NCBI GenBank assembly: GCA_963697355.1
Contig: CAVONV010000028.1
Location: 65,592-129,591, forward strand
Direction of reading: 5' to 3'
DNA: 64,000 nucleotides
Origin: CAVONV01 sp963697355
GTDB taxonomy: Bacteria; Acidobacteriota; Vicinamibacteria; Marinacidobacterales; DATDRI01
The translations under genes and the position numbers were made by a program. Each line of letters begins with the position of its first letter. The stretch's first letter is position 1. Below are positions 35,697 to 46,700 of this stretch, piece after piece. The notes under the pieces are model-generated. The model was not told where the DNA came from and did no database searches. It was given only the letters and a program-made list of their open reading frames with translations.

Positions 35697-36477
35697 ATGC
35701 TTCTCATCCTTTCTTTGATGCTATCGCTGGCCCTGTCAACGGCTTTTCGTGCCCACGTAACGGTCGAGGAGCAGGGGCAGAAGGCGAGCCACATCGTTCA
35801 TGTCACGGAAGGTGCACTTCGTATCGAGCCTGAGAATGAAGATTTATTTCTATTGATTCGATGTCGACAAAAAGACCGTATCTCTGGTTGATACCAAGAA
35901 CCGGTCTTTTTGTCGAGCTGATGGAAAAGGACTAGAGCGTCTGAAAGATGCGCAGTTGATCCGTGAAAGTTGGTTTCCATGGGTTTATCGAGTGAGCCCC
36001 GATTTGGTGGAGAATCTAGAGATTCGAGACCGCGGTCGGGTCCGCCTTCCCAATGGAAAAGCAGGCCAAAAAGTAGAAGTCTATTCCAACGCTTACGATC
36101 GAGTGGTTGCCGAGTATTGGGTCGATCCTCTGGTGTCGGGACGTCTTTTTTTCCAATGGCGTGAGGTCTATCTCGATCTCTGGAGTGAGAACGGGGAACG
36201 GGACGAAGCACAGCGGGTGCGCCTCGAGATCTACGATCAGTTGAAGGGATTGCCTTGGAGGATGGAAGAGAGGTTTCGACTGCTCACCCAGCCTCGCATC
36301 CTCGTTATAGAAGAATGGCGTTCTGTCCAACAAGATTCATGGTCAGTTCCGGACGATTACGCCGAGAAGAGCGTGGCCCAGCTGATCTGGGAAAATCTCA
36401 TCCATCGTTTGGAGAATTGGATTCGTCCAAAAAGCTTACTTAGCGAATCCCGATCGTGGACGAGTTGCCTTCGCTGA
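35697..36477 (+). CDS. Secreted hypothetical protein, one frameshift
   Basis: ATG at 35697 gives a signal peptide (MLLILSLMLSLALSTAFRA) and a short exported stretch to about 35857. An extra base there shifts the reading into DVDKKTVSLVDTKNRSF...LIRESWFPWVYRVSPDLVEN. That frame runs to 36477, overlapping the longest possible hslV frame but ending before the hslV start I chose. The whole is about 260 residues, rich in charged and aromatic residues (KVEVYSNAYDRVVAEYW, RLFFQWREVYLDLW). I do not recognise a family. Probably periplasmic. Its downstream hslVU neighbours give no clue. Confidence 0.6.
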
Positions 36478-36491
36478 AGTATACTTCCTCC

Positions 36492-37043
36492 GTGTTTGAA
36501 CAATCTGAGCGAGGACAAAGACGATCAACGACCGTCTTGGCTGTTTGCCGCGACAGTAAAGTCGCCATGGCGGCGGATGGACAAGTGACGCTGGGTGACA
36601 CCATCGTCAAACATGGAGCCAAGAAACTGCGCCGCCTCTCAAACCAGCAGGTCCTTACAGGCTTTGCAGGAACGACGGCAGACGCCCAAGCGCTGTTCAC
36701 ACGATTCGAAGCCAAGCTCGAGGAGTACCGAGGTAATTTGGAGCGGGCTGCGGTCGAGCTCGCAAAGGACTGGCGAACCGATCGGATGCTCCGACGTCTC
36801 GACGCCCTTCTCGTCGTTGCGAATACGCGTCACATCTTCTTGCTTTCCGGCAACGGCGATTTGATCGAGCCGGACGATGGTGTCATCGCGATAGGATCCG
36901 GCGGCCCCTTTGCTTTGGCCGCGGCGAGGGCTCTCGTGGCTCACACGTCTCTTTCGTCAGCTGAGATTGCCAAGGCAGCTATGCAGGTCGCCGCCGGAAT
37001 ATGCATTTACACTAACGACAACATAATCATGGAGGAGCTCTGA
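36492..37043 (+). CDS. hslV: ATP-dependent protease proteolytic subunit HslV
   Basis: 183 residues from the GTG at 36492; the frame is open from 36456. Proteasome-like fold: STTVLAVCRDSKVAMAADGQ, TLGDTIVKHGAKKLRRL, GFAGTTADAQALFTRFEAKL, AAVELAKDWRTDRMLRRLDALL, IAIGSGGPFALAAARAL, ICIYTNDN. The catalytic threonine in TTVLAV is preceded by about a dozen residues (VFEQSERGQRRS), so it must be exposed by removal of a short propeptide, unlike E. coli HslV. Forms the HslVU protease with the next gene, 27 bp away. Confidence 0.94.
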   Translation: MFEQSERGQRRSTTVLAVCRDSKVAMAADGQVTLGDTIVKHGAKKLRRLSNQQVLTGFAGTTADAQALFTRFEAKLEEYRGNLERAAVELAKDWRTDRMLRRLDALLVVANTRHIFLLSGNGDLIEPDDGVIAIGSGGPFALAAARALVAHTSLSSAEIAKAAMQVAAGICIYTNDNIIMEEL

Positions 37044-37070
37044 GAAGAGCTCGACCCCTTCCAAATACCA

Positions 37071-38468
37071 ATGGTTTTCTTTCTACCTGAGACTTCCGGT
37101 GAGTTACAGTCTCTCGACGAGCTCACACCGCGACAGATCGTTGAGGAGTTGGACAAGTACGTCATAGGACAACATGCCGCGAAAAGGGCGGTCGCGATTG
37201 CGCTCCGCAATCGTATGCGCCGGCTCAAGCTCCCACCGGAGATGGCAGAGGAGGTGGCCCCCAAGAACATCATCATGATTGGGCCTACCGGAGTTGGGAA
37301 AACGGAGATTGCTCGGCGCTTGGCCCGGCTGTCCAACTCTCCGCTCATCAAAGTCGAAGCTTCCAAATTCACCGAAGTGGGATATGTCGGACGCGATGTG
37401 GAGTCCATGGTCCGCGATTTGGTGGAGATTGCGGTCGACATGGTCCGGGAGGAGAAGATTTACGAGATCCAAGACAAAGCGGAGGAAAATGCCGAGGAAC
37501 GTTTGTTGGATCTTTTGCTGCCTCCTATGAGACCCGTTTATCGTCCGACGACGCCAGGCGAACCCGAACCCGAGCCACCGCCGGATACACAGGCGACTCG
37601 AGAAAAACTTCGCACGCAGCTCAGGGAGGGTAAGCTCGATGCTCGTAGCGTCGAGCTCGACGTGAGAGAGCGTGCTTTTCCGTCGTTCGAGATCATCACC
37701 GGTGGCGGCGTTGAAGAGATGGATATCAACATCAAGGACATGATACCTGGCCTCTTCGGCGGCAAGACCCGCAAGCGCAAGATGAAGGTTCCTGAAGCGC
37801 TCGACTACCTGATACAGGAAGAAGAACAGAAGCTCGTCGATATGGAGCAGGTGAGTCGATTGGCGCTGGAGAGAGCCGAGCAGGCAGGGATCATTTTCAT
37901 CGACGAGCTCGACAAGGTCGCGGGGCGTGAAGGCGGTCACGGGCCGGATGTTTCCCGCGAAGGGGTTCAACGTGATTTGTTACCCATTGTCGAGGGGACC
38001 TCGGTGTCAACAAAATACGGCATGGTCCGCACAGGGCACATTCTGTTCATTGCGGCTGGTGCATTTCATGTTTCCAAACCATCTGATTTGATACCGGAGC
38101 TTCAAGGGCGTTTCCCGATCCGAGTCGAGTTGGACTCTCTGACAAAGGAGGATTTCGTTCGTATTCTCCAAGAGCCCAAGAATGCTCTTCTCAAGCAGTA
38201 CCGCGCACTGCTTGCTACGGAAGGAATCGATCTCGATTTCACTGAGGACGCCATCGACTCGGTTGCTTCGTTCTCTATGATGGTCAATGAGCGAACCGAG
38301 AACATCGGTGCTCGGCGCCTTCACACGATCATGGAGAAGGTCCTCGACGAAATTTCTTTCGAGGCACCGGAGCTATCGCAAAAGAAGTGGACGATAGATG
38401 CGGCGTACGTCGAGAAGATGCTGGCCCAGATTGCCAATGACGACGACCTTTCACAATATATCCTCTAG
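37071..38468 (+). CDS. hslU: ATP-dependent protease ATPase subunit HslU
   Basis: 465 residues. AAA+ unfoldase: LTPRQIVEELDKYVIGQHAAKR at the start, Walker A IGPTGVGKTEIARRLA (about 70-85), pore-loop motif VGYVGRDVESMVRDLVE, an I-domain insertion with a Pro/Glu-rich stretch (about 155-180), Walker B IIFIDELDKVAG, sensor region and C-terminal EEISF-like helix. The C-terminal ISQYIL tail (here DLSQYIL) is the segment that docks into HslV. Cytoplasmic. Confidence 0.97.
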   Translation: MVFFLPETSGELQSLDELTPRQIVEELDKYVIGQHAAKRAVAIALRNRMRRLKLPPEMAEEVAPKNIIMIGPTGVGKTEIARRLARLSNSPLIKVEASKFTEVGYVGRDVESMVRDLVEIAVDMVREEKIYEIQDKAEENAEERLLDLLLPPMRPVYRPTTPGEPEPEPPPDTQATREKLRTQLREGKLDARSVELDVRERAFPSFEIITGGGVEEMDINIKDMIPGLFGGKTRKRKMKVPEALDYLIQEEEQKLVDMEQVSRLALERAEQAGIIFIDELDKVAGREGGHGPDVSREGVQRDLLPIVEGTSVSTKYGMVRTGHILFIAAGAFHVSKPSDLIPELQGRFPIRVELDSLTKEDFVRILQEPKNALLKQYRALLATEGIDLDFTEDAIDSVASFSMMVNERTENIGARRLHTIMEKVLDEISFEAPELSQKKWTIDAAYVEKMLAQIANDDDLSQYIL

Positions 38469-39840
38469 ACCCGGCCGACGCCGGCGGCCACCATTCTCTT
38501 ACACGATCCGGCTGCTTGCAGCGAGCCTCGTCGTCCTCGCGGTGTCCTGCGGTAAGAGAGGAGATCCGTTACCTCCGCTGCGACGCCATCCCGAGCCCGT
38601 GCAGCAGCTCTCCGTTTCCCAGAGGGGTCCATTTGTCCAACTGGAGTGGTCGGCCCCAACCCGAAACACCGACGGCTCCAGCGAAGTGGAGCTCTTAAAG
38701 GTCGAGGTCTTTCGAAGAATCTTAGATATCGTCAAGCCTCCGGACGTGCCAGTAGAGGTCCTGGACGAAGAGATAGGCGAGGAAGGGGAGGCCCCGGAAG
38801 TATCGGAAGCAAAGACGGAAGAGACGCTGCCTGAAGAAAAAGTCGAGGAGAAGGCACCACCGGCGGAAACGTTGGTCGCTCAGGAAGAGGCGACGACCGA
38901 CCAAGAGGCTGAAACTCCCACGGAAGCTCTGCCGGTGGCACCGCCGGCGCCCGTGATACCGCCCTTTCCGGAAGGGGCAACGGTGATCGCGACACTGGAT
39001 TCTCTCACCGGCGGTGAAGGTCTTTCGTATCGTGATCCCTGGGACCCCTCCTTTGAGGGAAAAAAACTCGAGTATGCCGTTCGCCACTCCAATCGAAAGG
39101 GACGGACGAGCGGGATGTCGTTCATTGCACAGATCCAACCACTGGTGCCTATCGAACGTCCCGCCGATGTCCAGGCGGAGGTCGATGCCGGGGGTGTACA
39201 CATCGGCTGGGTACCCCATCCGCAGACAAGGGATGATGAGGGTGAGCTCGGTTTCAACATCTATCGGAGACAAGAAGGCGAGCTCTATCCTGCGGCGCCC
39301 ATGAATCCACAAGCCGTCACGACATCGACCTATACGGATCAGAGCGCCGAGTTTGGAAAGGAGTGGTGCTACGTGGTCCGGACTGTTTTCGTGCCGCACC
39401 CGGAGGAACCAACGGCGCCGGAATCTCCTGTGGAAGTCGAGGAAGCGATTGTCCCGCCCGTTGTCCCCACCCCTCGACCACCACCGGCCTTGATCGAAAG
39501 CCTGGATTCTGAGGAGGCCTGCATCACCCCGGTGGATTCCTTTGCTCCGGCGGCCCCAACCCACTTGATCGCCGTTGAAGTGTCTGAGGGAATACTTCTG
39601 TCGTGGGAGAGTGTTGAAGCAGAGGACCTGGGCGGGTATCTCGTTTACCGCGCCACCGATGGCGACGACTCCTTCGCCTTACTCACGCCCGAGCCGATCT
39701 CCATAGCCAGTTATACCGACCGTGATGTGGAGCCTGGTGTCGAGTATCACTACACCGTGAGTGCCGTCGATCAATCAGAGCCCCCGAATGAGAGCCCGCA
39801 AAGTCCTTCCGTCTCCGCTCGGGCGCCAGAAGGAAACTGA
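38437..39840 (+). CDS. Lipoprotein with two or three fibronectin-like domains
   Basis: 467 residues from the ATG at 38437, overlapping the hslU end by 32 bp. The signal sequence ends in a lipobox (VVLAVSC), followed by GKRGDPLPPLRRHPEPV. A first Fn3-like domain (PVQQLSVSQRGPFVQLEWSA) is interrupted by an acidic Glu/Pro/Ala linker (about 110-180). Further Fn3-like units follow (PADVQAEVDAGGVHIGWVPH...FNIYRR; PTHLIAVEVSEGILLSWESV...GYLVYRATDG). Probably a periplasmic or surface-facing scaffold; function unknown. Confidence 0.78.
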   Translation: MTTTFHNISSRPGRRRRPPFSYTIRLLAASLVVLAVSCGKRGDPLPPLRRHPEPVQQLSVSQRGPFVQLEWSAPTRNTDGSSEVELLKVEVFRRILDIVKPPDVPVEVLDEEIGEEGEAPEVSEAKTEETLPEEKVEEKAPPAETLVAQEEATTDQEAETPTEALPVAPPAPVIPPFPEGATVIATLDSLTGGEGLSYRDPWDPSFEGKKLEYAVRHSNRKGRTSGMSFIAQIQPLVPIERPADVQAEVDAGGVHIGWVPHPQTRDDEGELGFNIYRRQEGELYPAAPMNPQAVTTSTYTDQSAEFGKEWCYVVRTVFVPHPEEPTAPESPVEVEEAIVPPVVPTPRPPPALIESLDSEEACITPVDSFAPAAPTHLIAVEVSEGILLSWESVEAEDLGGYLVYRATDGDDSFALLTPEPISIASYTDRDVEPGVEYHYTVSAVDQSEPPNESPQSPSVSARAPEGN

Positions 39841-40135
39841 GCGTGACCGGAGTCCCTGTCGATCCCCTCCTAAGCCATAACGGGTTATAATTCGAAGCCT
39901 TTGACCTTCCAGGAAACCGGATGGGCGAGGGCCGCGAACCGACGAAGCGACACCGAGGCTGGACCATTGAAAAAGGCTACAGATGCGAAGAGACTGAAGA
40001 ATATCCGGACAACTCAAACAGTGCCGTGCGAAGACGATAACATCTCACGTCAGCTCCCCCACCCCCACTATCGAGAGCAGATTCCCTGTTCACCGTCGTT
40101 CCTTGATGACAACGAGAAAGCGTAGAAGAAGGCCT
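39841..40135. promoter_or_regulatory. Non-coding leader before the carboxylase cluster
   Basis: A 295-bp gap without a convincing gene. TATAAT is present at 39886-39891, but I see no good -35 element 16-18 bp upstream. It is a candidate -10 box for the carboxylase operon only. The carboxyltransferase ATG at 40136 has AGAAGAAGG just upstream as ribosome binding site. Confidence 0.35.
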
Positions 40136-41686
40136 ATGTCACCAAAAGACCTTTTGGAAGAGCTCAAGAAGAGAAATCGCCAATCCGAAGAGGCTGGAGG
40201 AAAAGCCCGAACCGAGCGACAACACGCGGCTGGAAAACTTACAGCTCGGGAGCGCGTGGAGGCCATGCTCGATCCGGGGACCTTTGAAGAGTTCGATCGT
40301 TTCGTCACTCATCGGGCGCGTGATTTCGGAATGGACAAAAACATCATTCCGGGAGATGGAGTCGTGACCGGCTACGGGCGCATGGATGGACGGATGGTCT
40401 ACTTCTTCGCCCAGGATTTCACCGTCTTCGGCGGTTCATTGTCGGAGACCTATGCCGAGAAGATATGCAAAGTCATGGAATTGGCCATGAAAATGGGTGC
40501 GCCCTTGGTGGGTCTCAACGATTCAGGGGGGGCGCGAATTCAAGAGGGTGTCGTCTCGCTTGGAGGATATGCTGACATCTTTCTTCGGAACACCTTGGCC
40601 TCTGGGGTCGTCCCTCAGATCTCGGCCATCATGGGACCTTGTGCCGGCGGCGCCGTTTACTCACCGGCGATTACAGATTTCGTCTTCATGGTGCGCGACA
40701 CCAGCTACATGTTCGTCACCGGGCCCGATGTCATCAAAACCGTGACCCACGAGCAGGTGACCAAGGAGAAGCTCGGTGGAGCGATGACCCACAATGAAGT
40801 CTCGGGAGTGGCTCACTTTGTGGCGGAAGACGATCGACATTGCCTCCAACTCATCCGCCAGCTCCTGACTTATTTGCCGAGCAACAATATGGAGGAGCCT
40901 CCCATCGTTGAGACTTCGGATCCGCCGGATCGCGAGGACCCTTCTCTCGACAAGCTCGTGCCCGAGGAGCCGGATCGGCCCTACGACATCAAGGAGCTGA
41001 TTCGGACGATCGTGGACGACAACGGATTCATGGAGGTCCATGAGCATTTTGCACAAAATATCGTCGTGGGTTTTGCCCGGTTGGGGGGGCAGGTCGCGGG
41101 CATCATTGCCAATCAGCCGTCCGTACTTGCGGGTGTTTTGGACATCAACGCTTCCGTCAAAGGCGCTCGTTTCGTGCGCTTCTGTGACGCCTTCAATATC
41201 CCTCTCATCACATTCGAGGACGTTCCCGGCTTTCTTCCTGGAACGGATCAAGAATGGGGCGGCATCATCCGTCAAGGAGCCAAGTTGCTCTATGCTTACG
41301 CAGAAGCAACGGTGCCCAAGATCACGATCATCACCCGGAAAGCTTACGGTGGCGCCTACTGCGTCATGGCATCCAAGCACATCCGGACGGACATCAACTA
41401 CGCGTATCCTACCGGCGAGATCGCTGTGATGGGGCCGGAGGGTGCTGTCAACATACTCTACCGTAATGAGATAGCCGAGGCGTCGGATCCCGAGGCGCTG
41501 CGTGCGACGAAAGTCGCCGAGTTTCGAGAGAAGCTGGCCAATCCGTACATTGCGGCCGAGCGGGGTTTCGTCGATGAGATCATCGAGCCGCGTCGCACCC
41601 GACGTAAGCTCACGACCGCTTTGGCGAGTTTGAGAACGAAACGGGACAAGAACCCACCCAAAAAGCACGGTAACATCCCGCTGTAG
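40136..41686 (+). CDS. Acyl-CoA (propionyl-CoA type) carboxylase carboxyltransferase subunit
   Basis: 516 residues from the ATG at 40136. Crotonase-fold carboxyltransferase: QHAAGKLTARERVEAMLDPG start, the N-half oxyanion motif SGGARIQEGV and MGPCAGGAVYSPA, then the C-half FEDVPGFLPGTDQE, TRKAYGGAYCVMASK, and YPTGEIAVMGPEGAVNILY. Moves carboxyl from biotin to an acyl-CoA, probably propionyl-CoA (methylmalonyl-CoA route). Followed by biotin carboxylase and BCCP genes, so this operon encodes a complete three-piece enzyme. Confidence 0.94.
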   Translation: MSPKDLLEELKKRNRQSEEAGGKARTERQHAAGKLTARERVEAMLDPGTFEEFDRFVTHRARDFGMDKNIIPGDGVVTGYGRMDGRMVYFFAQDFTVFGGSLSETYAEKICKVMELAMKMGAPLVGLNDSGGARIQEGVVSLGGYADIFLRNTLASGVVPQISAIMGPCAGGAVYSPAITDFVFMVRDTSYMFVTGPDVIKTVTHEQVTKEKLGGAMTHNEVSGVAHFVAEDDRHCLQLIRQLLTYLPSNNMEEPPIVETSDPPDREDPSLDKLVPEEPDRPYDIKELIRTIVDDNGFMEVHEHFAQNIVVGFARLGGQVAGIIANQPSVLAGVLDINASVKGARFVRFCDAFNIPLITFEDVPGFLPGTDQEWGGIIRQGAKLLYAYAEATVPKITIITRKAYGGAYCVMASKHIRTDINYAYPTGEIAVMGPEGAVNILYRNEIAEASDPEALRATKVAEFREKLANPYIAAERGFVDEIIEPRRTRRKLTTALASLRTKRDKNPPKKHGNIPL

Positions 41687-41721
41687 ATCGTCAGTGCCAA
41701 CCGAGAGAGGAATCGAGAAAG

Positions 41722-43238
41722 ATGTTTCAAAAAGTACTCATCGCCAACCGAGGTGAGATCGCGGTCCGTGTCATTAGAGCCTGTCGAGAGCTCGGCATCG
41801 GAACCGTTGCGGTTTACTCGGACGTCGACCGAGACGGCCTGCACGTTCGGCTAGCAGACGAGGCCCGACGTATTGGTCCCGCGCCTTCGACGGAAAGCTA
41901 CTTGAAGATCGAAACGATCATCGAGGTCGCCAAGGAGACGGGTGCCGAAGCGGTTCATCCCGGCTACGGTTTCCTCGCCGAGAACGCGGATTTCGCAAGA
42001 CGTTTGAGAGAGGAGGATTTGGTTTTCATCGGGCCCACCCCAGAAGCTACGGCGCTGATGGGAGATAAGGCCTCGGCGCGACGTATTGCACGTGAAGCGG
42101 GTGTGCCCATCGTGCCCGGCACCGAGCCTCTCTCCGAAGACGAGGAGGCGGCACGGCAGGCCGAAATCCATCGGGTACCCTGTCTTAGTGAAGGCCGTTG
42201 CCGGAGGCGGTGGCAAAGGGATGAGGGTGGTCTCTTCTCCGGAGGAGCTACCGATGGCGCTGACCCAAGCGCGTTCGGAGGCTGGCTCGAGTTTCGGAAA
42301 TCCCTCCGTCTATATCGAGCGTTTCCTCAGCCAGCCTCGCCACATCGAATTTCAAATCATGGCGGATCAACAAGGATCGGTTGTCCACCTCCTGGAACGG
42401 GAATGCTCGATCCAGAGAAGGCACCAAAAGCTCATCGAGGAATGCCCCTCGCCCCTTCTGGATGAAGAGCTTCGACTTCGAATGGGGGAGGCGGCTGTGG
42501 CGGTGACGCGGCGAGCGGGATACGAGAATGCGGGTACAGTGGAGTTCTTGGTCGATGCCGAAAGAAACTTCTACTTCCTCGAGATGAATGCGAGGCTTCA
42601 AGTGGAGCACCCGGTGACCGAACTCGTCACCGGCTTGGACTTGGTGAAGCTCCAACTCGCGATTGCCGATGGTGAGCCGTTGCCCGTCAAGCAGAGTGAC
42701 ATCGTTCCTCGAGGCTGGGCGATGGAGTTTCGGATCACCGCTGAGGATGCCTATCAGAATTTCCTTCCCTCGCCGGGTCGCATTACCTATCTTGCGACCA
42801 GCCGGTGGGCCGGGTGTTCGTGACGATAGTGGTGTTTATTCCGGTTGGGAAGTTACACCGGACTACGATCCTCTGATTTCCAAGCTCATCGTCTCGGGAG
42901 ACGACCGAGAGGGATGCATCGCACGGGCCCGCAGGGCCATTCGGGAGTACCGGGTGGAAGGCATTGCCAGCACGCTACCTTTCTTCGACCGGGTCCTTCG
43001 CGATCAGGAGTTCCTCAGCGGAAACATCGATGTGGGCTATGTCGATCGGCGGTGGAAAAGTGGAGTCGAGCAAACGGCTACGAGCGATCTGGAGACTGAG
43101 CGGGGTCGGGTGGCACTCGTAGCGGCAGCTCTCGCCGCTGAGCGGCACAAATCGGCGCCGAAATTCCACTCGAGCAACCGCGGGGCATCACCCTGGAAAC
43201 GAGCAGGATTGCAGGAGCAAATGTGGAGTCGGTTATGA
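41722..43238 (+). CDS. Biotin carboxylase, two frameshifts
   Basis: The start MFQKVLIANRGEIAVRVIRA is canonical. Reading moves at about 42165 (extra base) into IGYPVLVKAVAGGGGKGMR, the ATP-grasp Gly-rich loop, then HLLERECSIQRRHQKLIEE and EMNARLQVEHPVTE (catalytic region). At about 42800 another extra base moves it to RPAGGPGVRDDSGVYSG...YDPLISKLIV and the C-terminal cap, ending at 43238. Total about 500 residues, as expected. Carboxylates the biotin of the BCCP encoded next, with which it shares an ATGA overlap. Missing parts: none. Probably functional with sequencing indels. Confidence 0.9.
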
Positions 43239-43735
43239 AGCGGGTTACATTGGTTTCAGGAGACAAGGAGTTTCCCCTCGAGCTGCAAGACGACAACGGA
43301 CAAGTCGAAGTCAAGCTCTCGGGAGAGCGCCTCGATGTTGATGCGGGAAAAAATGTCCAAGGTGGGGTATCCCTCATCATGGGCGGCCGTTCTTATGAAG
43401 TGCAAGTCAAAGTTGAGGACGGTCAAGTGTCGGTTGAGCTCGACGGGGAGCGGTATCATTTCGAAATCGACGATGGGGGCATTTCTGGAGCGGGTGGTCG
43501 TCGCGACCATGGGGGTAAGGTTGAGGTCAAAGCTCCCATGCCCGGCAAAGTCGCCAAGATTCTTGTTGGCGATGGGGAGACGGTAGAATCCGGCCAAGGC
43601 GTGTTGCTTTTCGAAGCGATGAAGATGCAGAATGAGATCAAGAGCCCTATCGCTGGGTCGATCGTAACGTTGGCTGTTGAGGAGGGGCAAGCGGTTGAAT
43701 CGCGGGAGCCTCTCTTCACGGTCAAAAGCGAATAA
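43235..43735 (+). CDS. Biotin carboxyl carrier protein of the acyl-CoA carboxylase
   Basis: 166 residues from the ATG at 43235, overlapping the biotin carboxylase stop. The N-terminal half (1-85) is beta-rich and unlike E. coli AccB. The C-terminal biotinyl domain (about 93-166) has VKAPMPGKVAKILVGDGETV and the biotinylation motif EAMKMQNEI, then IAGSIVTLAVEEGQAV. It lacks a fused carboxylase, so the three functions here are on separate chains, unlike the usual PccA fusion. Confidence 0.93.
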   Translation: MKRVTLVSGDKEFPLELQDDNGQVEVKLSGERLDVDAGKNVQGGVSLIMGGRSYEVQVKVEDGQVSVELDGERYHFEIDDGGISGAGGRRDHGGKVEVKAPMPGKVAKILVGDGETVESGQGVLLFEAMKMQNEIKSPIAGSIVTLAVEEGQAVESREPLFTVKSE

Positions 43736-43756
43736 TTTAGGTAGTTTTACCTAGCC

Positions 43757-46700
43757 ATGAAGCGCCTTTCCCGTCTGGCCGTCCGATTTGTCGGCTGGTG
43801 CATTGCGGCGTTCGCATTCGTGTTGGCCGTTGTCCTCTTGGTGAGCGCTGCTTACCTCCTCTTTTTCGACTATCCTGAACACATCCGTGCCTGGATGGAG
43901 TCCGAAGCGAGTCGTGTTCTGGGCCGAGCGGTCCGTATTGAATCTTTTTCAGTTAATTTACCTAATTCATTTGAGCTCATCGGGGTGTCCGCGGATTCTC
44001 AGGGGTCGGGTCCACCCTGGCTCGAGTGCGGCAAGCTCAATGGGCAGTTGAATCTGAGCGGTGTCCTCTCTTCTAGGCTACAGCTATCGATGCTTCAAGT
44101 GGATGGGCTTGTCCTCCGTATTCAGGATTATGGAGGTGGTAAGGTCGATCTGCCTGGACTCTGGCGACCGGAGGCCCCGGAGCGACGGCCGCGGACCGCT
44201 TCTCCGCTCTCGATAGAAGCTGAACGCGTCGTCGTCAATGACGCCCAGTTCCTGTACCAAAATCACAACCTTCCGTGGCGGTTGGAGGCTCATCAAGTCG
44301 AGGCGGCTGTGGAACGAGCCCAAGGCGGAAGTTATCAGGGTCACCTTACCTATGATCGGGGCCAGCTCAAGATCAAGGACCGACCCGCTTTCGAGGGTGG
44401 GATCTCTGCGCAGTTGGAGCTCTCGAGCAATGAACTGCAGCTGAAAGAGCTCCGTGCTGCAGGGCCGTTTTACGAGATCCGCGCCCAGGGTGCCGTGGAC
44501 TTCAATGACCAGCCCGAGGGCAAGTTTGTCCTTGACGTTGAATCTCGCGTGGGTCCGGCGGCTCGCTCGCTTCTTGGCTGGCCTCAACTCGATGATGGAG
44601 GTCCGTTGCCGGCGCGAATTCACGGGAATTTGTCCGTTGGGCGAGGCTGGCATCTTTTTGAAGGCGATTTAGACGTGCCAATGGCGATGTTTCTGGGCGT
44701 GTCTCTCAGGGACTGGAGGGGGAAGATCTACTGGAACCGGACCGTGCTAGAGCTGACCGAAGCGGCTGGACGTATAGCCAATGGTGACTCGGAGCTCTTG
44801 CTCCGCCAGCCACTGCCGGTCGCGGAGCACGCTGCGCAACTGTCGATGGAGTTCCAGGGGGTTTCCCTTCGTGCCCTAACGGAATTTGTGACCGGTGAGC
44901 CCGGATATCTCGACTCCTCACTATCAGGAGAAGTACGTCTTTCAATGCCTCCTTCCCGCCCGCTTCAGGCGAGTGGAGATTTCGAGATCGTGGGAAGGTC
45001 TCCCAGTGAAACAACGGCCGGGCAGTACAACCTCGATCTCAATGCACAAGGTGTCTTGGATGAGGGCACAGTAACGTTGAGCGCGAGTCATTTCGATACG
45101 GGATCGACAACGGCAAGCCTTTCGGGGCGGTACCCTTGGAGTGGAGCCGCCGATTTGAGCGTCGAAATCAGTTCCGACGATCTTCGAGAAGCCGATCGCT
45201 TCCAACAGATCCTTCGAGGACTTCTCCATCCTGGCGAAACCATCCCACTGCTCAACATCGAGGGGCGTGGTGATGTGGGTGGGACCCTCACGGGACGAAT
45301 TCCAGCCTTGACCTTTCAAGGTCGGTTCAGGGGCGCGAACGTTCGATTCAAGGAAGTCGAGTTTTCTCTGTTGGACGCCCAGGGAGTGATCGACGCGGCT
45401 CACCTGCGTTTGGCTGACTTGGACGCCCGGCAGGGTGCCTCCGAAATCCATGCTCAGGTGGAGCTCGACCTGGCAGAGCCTACGTCGGAATGGAAATTCG
45501 ATGGATCGATCCATGAGTGGCCGGTGTCGGATATCGGGCGTCTGCTACCGCTCCCGCTCGATGTTACCGGTGCCCTATCAGCTGATGGAAGTGTGGTTTC
45601 GGAAGGTGGCCAATACACCGGGCAAGGTACCATCGCTCTGACGACGGGTTCTATTTACGGAGCGACGTTTGATGAGTGTCGCGCAGATGTGGCTTTGCGA
45701 GGACAGCAGGCCGAGTTGAAATCGATCGCCATCTCGCGCCGCAAGGCGAAAGTCAGTGGCCAGTTGCTTCTCGACTCAGGAGCCAGGCGCCTCGAGGGAA
45801 GTCTCGAAGGCCTCGAACTACCCCTGTCGGTATTCGGTCGCGAAGACTTCGAGCTCCAAGGCGTAGCCCGTGGCGAGCTTCGATTGACGGGGACGCTCGA
45901 CGAACCGATGCTCGAGATGACCCTGAGCGCCCCAGACGTCTCCCTGGGACAGACGAGCCTCGGTAGGGGTCGACTCCATGCTCAGGTCGCCCGTGGGGTG
46001 GCGACGGGAAAGCTCACCTTCCAAGACCCCACCTTCTCGATCGAGGCTCGTTCTCAGGTGCGCCTCGTCCCCGGGAGTCCTTTCGAAGGAGAGGTTCGTT
46101 GGGAAGGAGCCGACCTTGGTCCTTGGTTGCGATTCTTCCGATCCGGTCTGCCGCCTTCGGTACGGTTTTTCTCGAACGGAGAGGCGTCGGTGAAAGGTGA
46201 GTGGAGCTCTCTCCAGTCGACGGAGGTCGATGCCTCCGTCAGAAGCATCAGGGCAGAGATAGGTGGCTACCCCTTGGTGTCCGAAAAATCCGTTGAGGTC
46301 ACCGTTCGAAACGGCATCGTCGAAACCCCGGGGCTACACCTTTCCGGCGAAGGCACACAAGTCGAGATCGCCGGAAAGTTGCCTTTGGGTAAGGGGAGCC
46401 TGGATCTCCAAGCGAATGGTTCCGTCAACCTCGAGATACTGCAGAGCTTCTATCCGAGGGTCAGTTCTTCAGGCGACCTTCGGCTCTCCGCCGGCGTAAG
46501 GGGAAATTGGAACCGTCCGTACCTATCCGGGCAAGCCGATGTCTCGTCCGGCGTGCTGAGATTTCGCGGGTTCCCTCAAGCCATTGGCGACATTCGTGGT
46601 CGAATCGCCTTCGACAATCGAACGGTGCGTTTTCCAAATCTACGGGCGACGTTTGGTGGTGCCCCCGTGGCGATCTCGGGAACGACATTACTGAGCGGCC

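Noticed and set aside
38722..39564. 280-residue minus-strand open frame opposite the Fn3 lipoprotein
   Set aside because: Arg/Gly-rich shadow of the Glu/Pro-rich coding strand, without family features.
40661..41668. 335-residue minus-strand open frame opposite the carboxyltransferase
   Set aside because: Antisense shadow of a strongly conserved gene.
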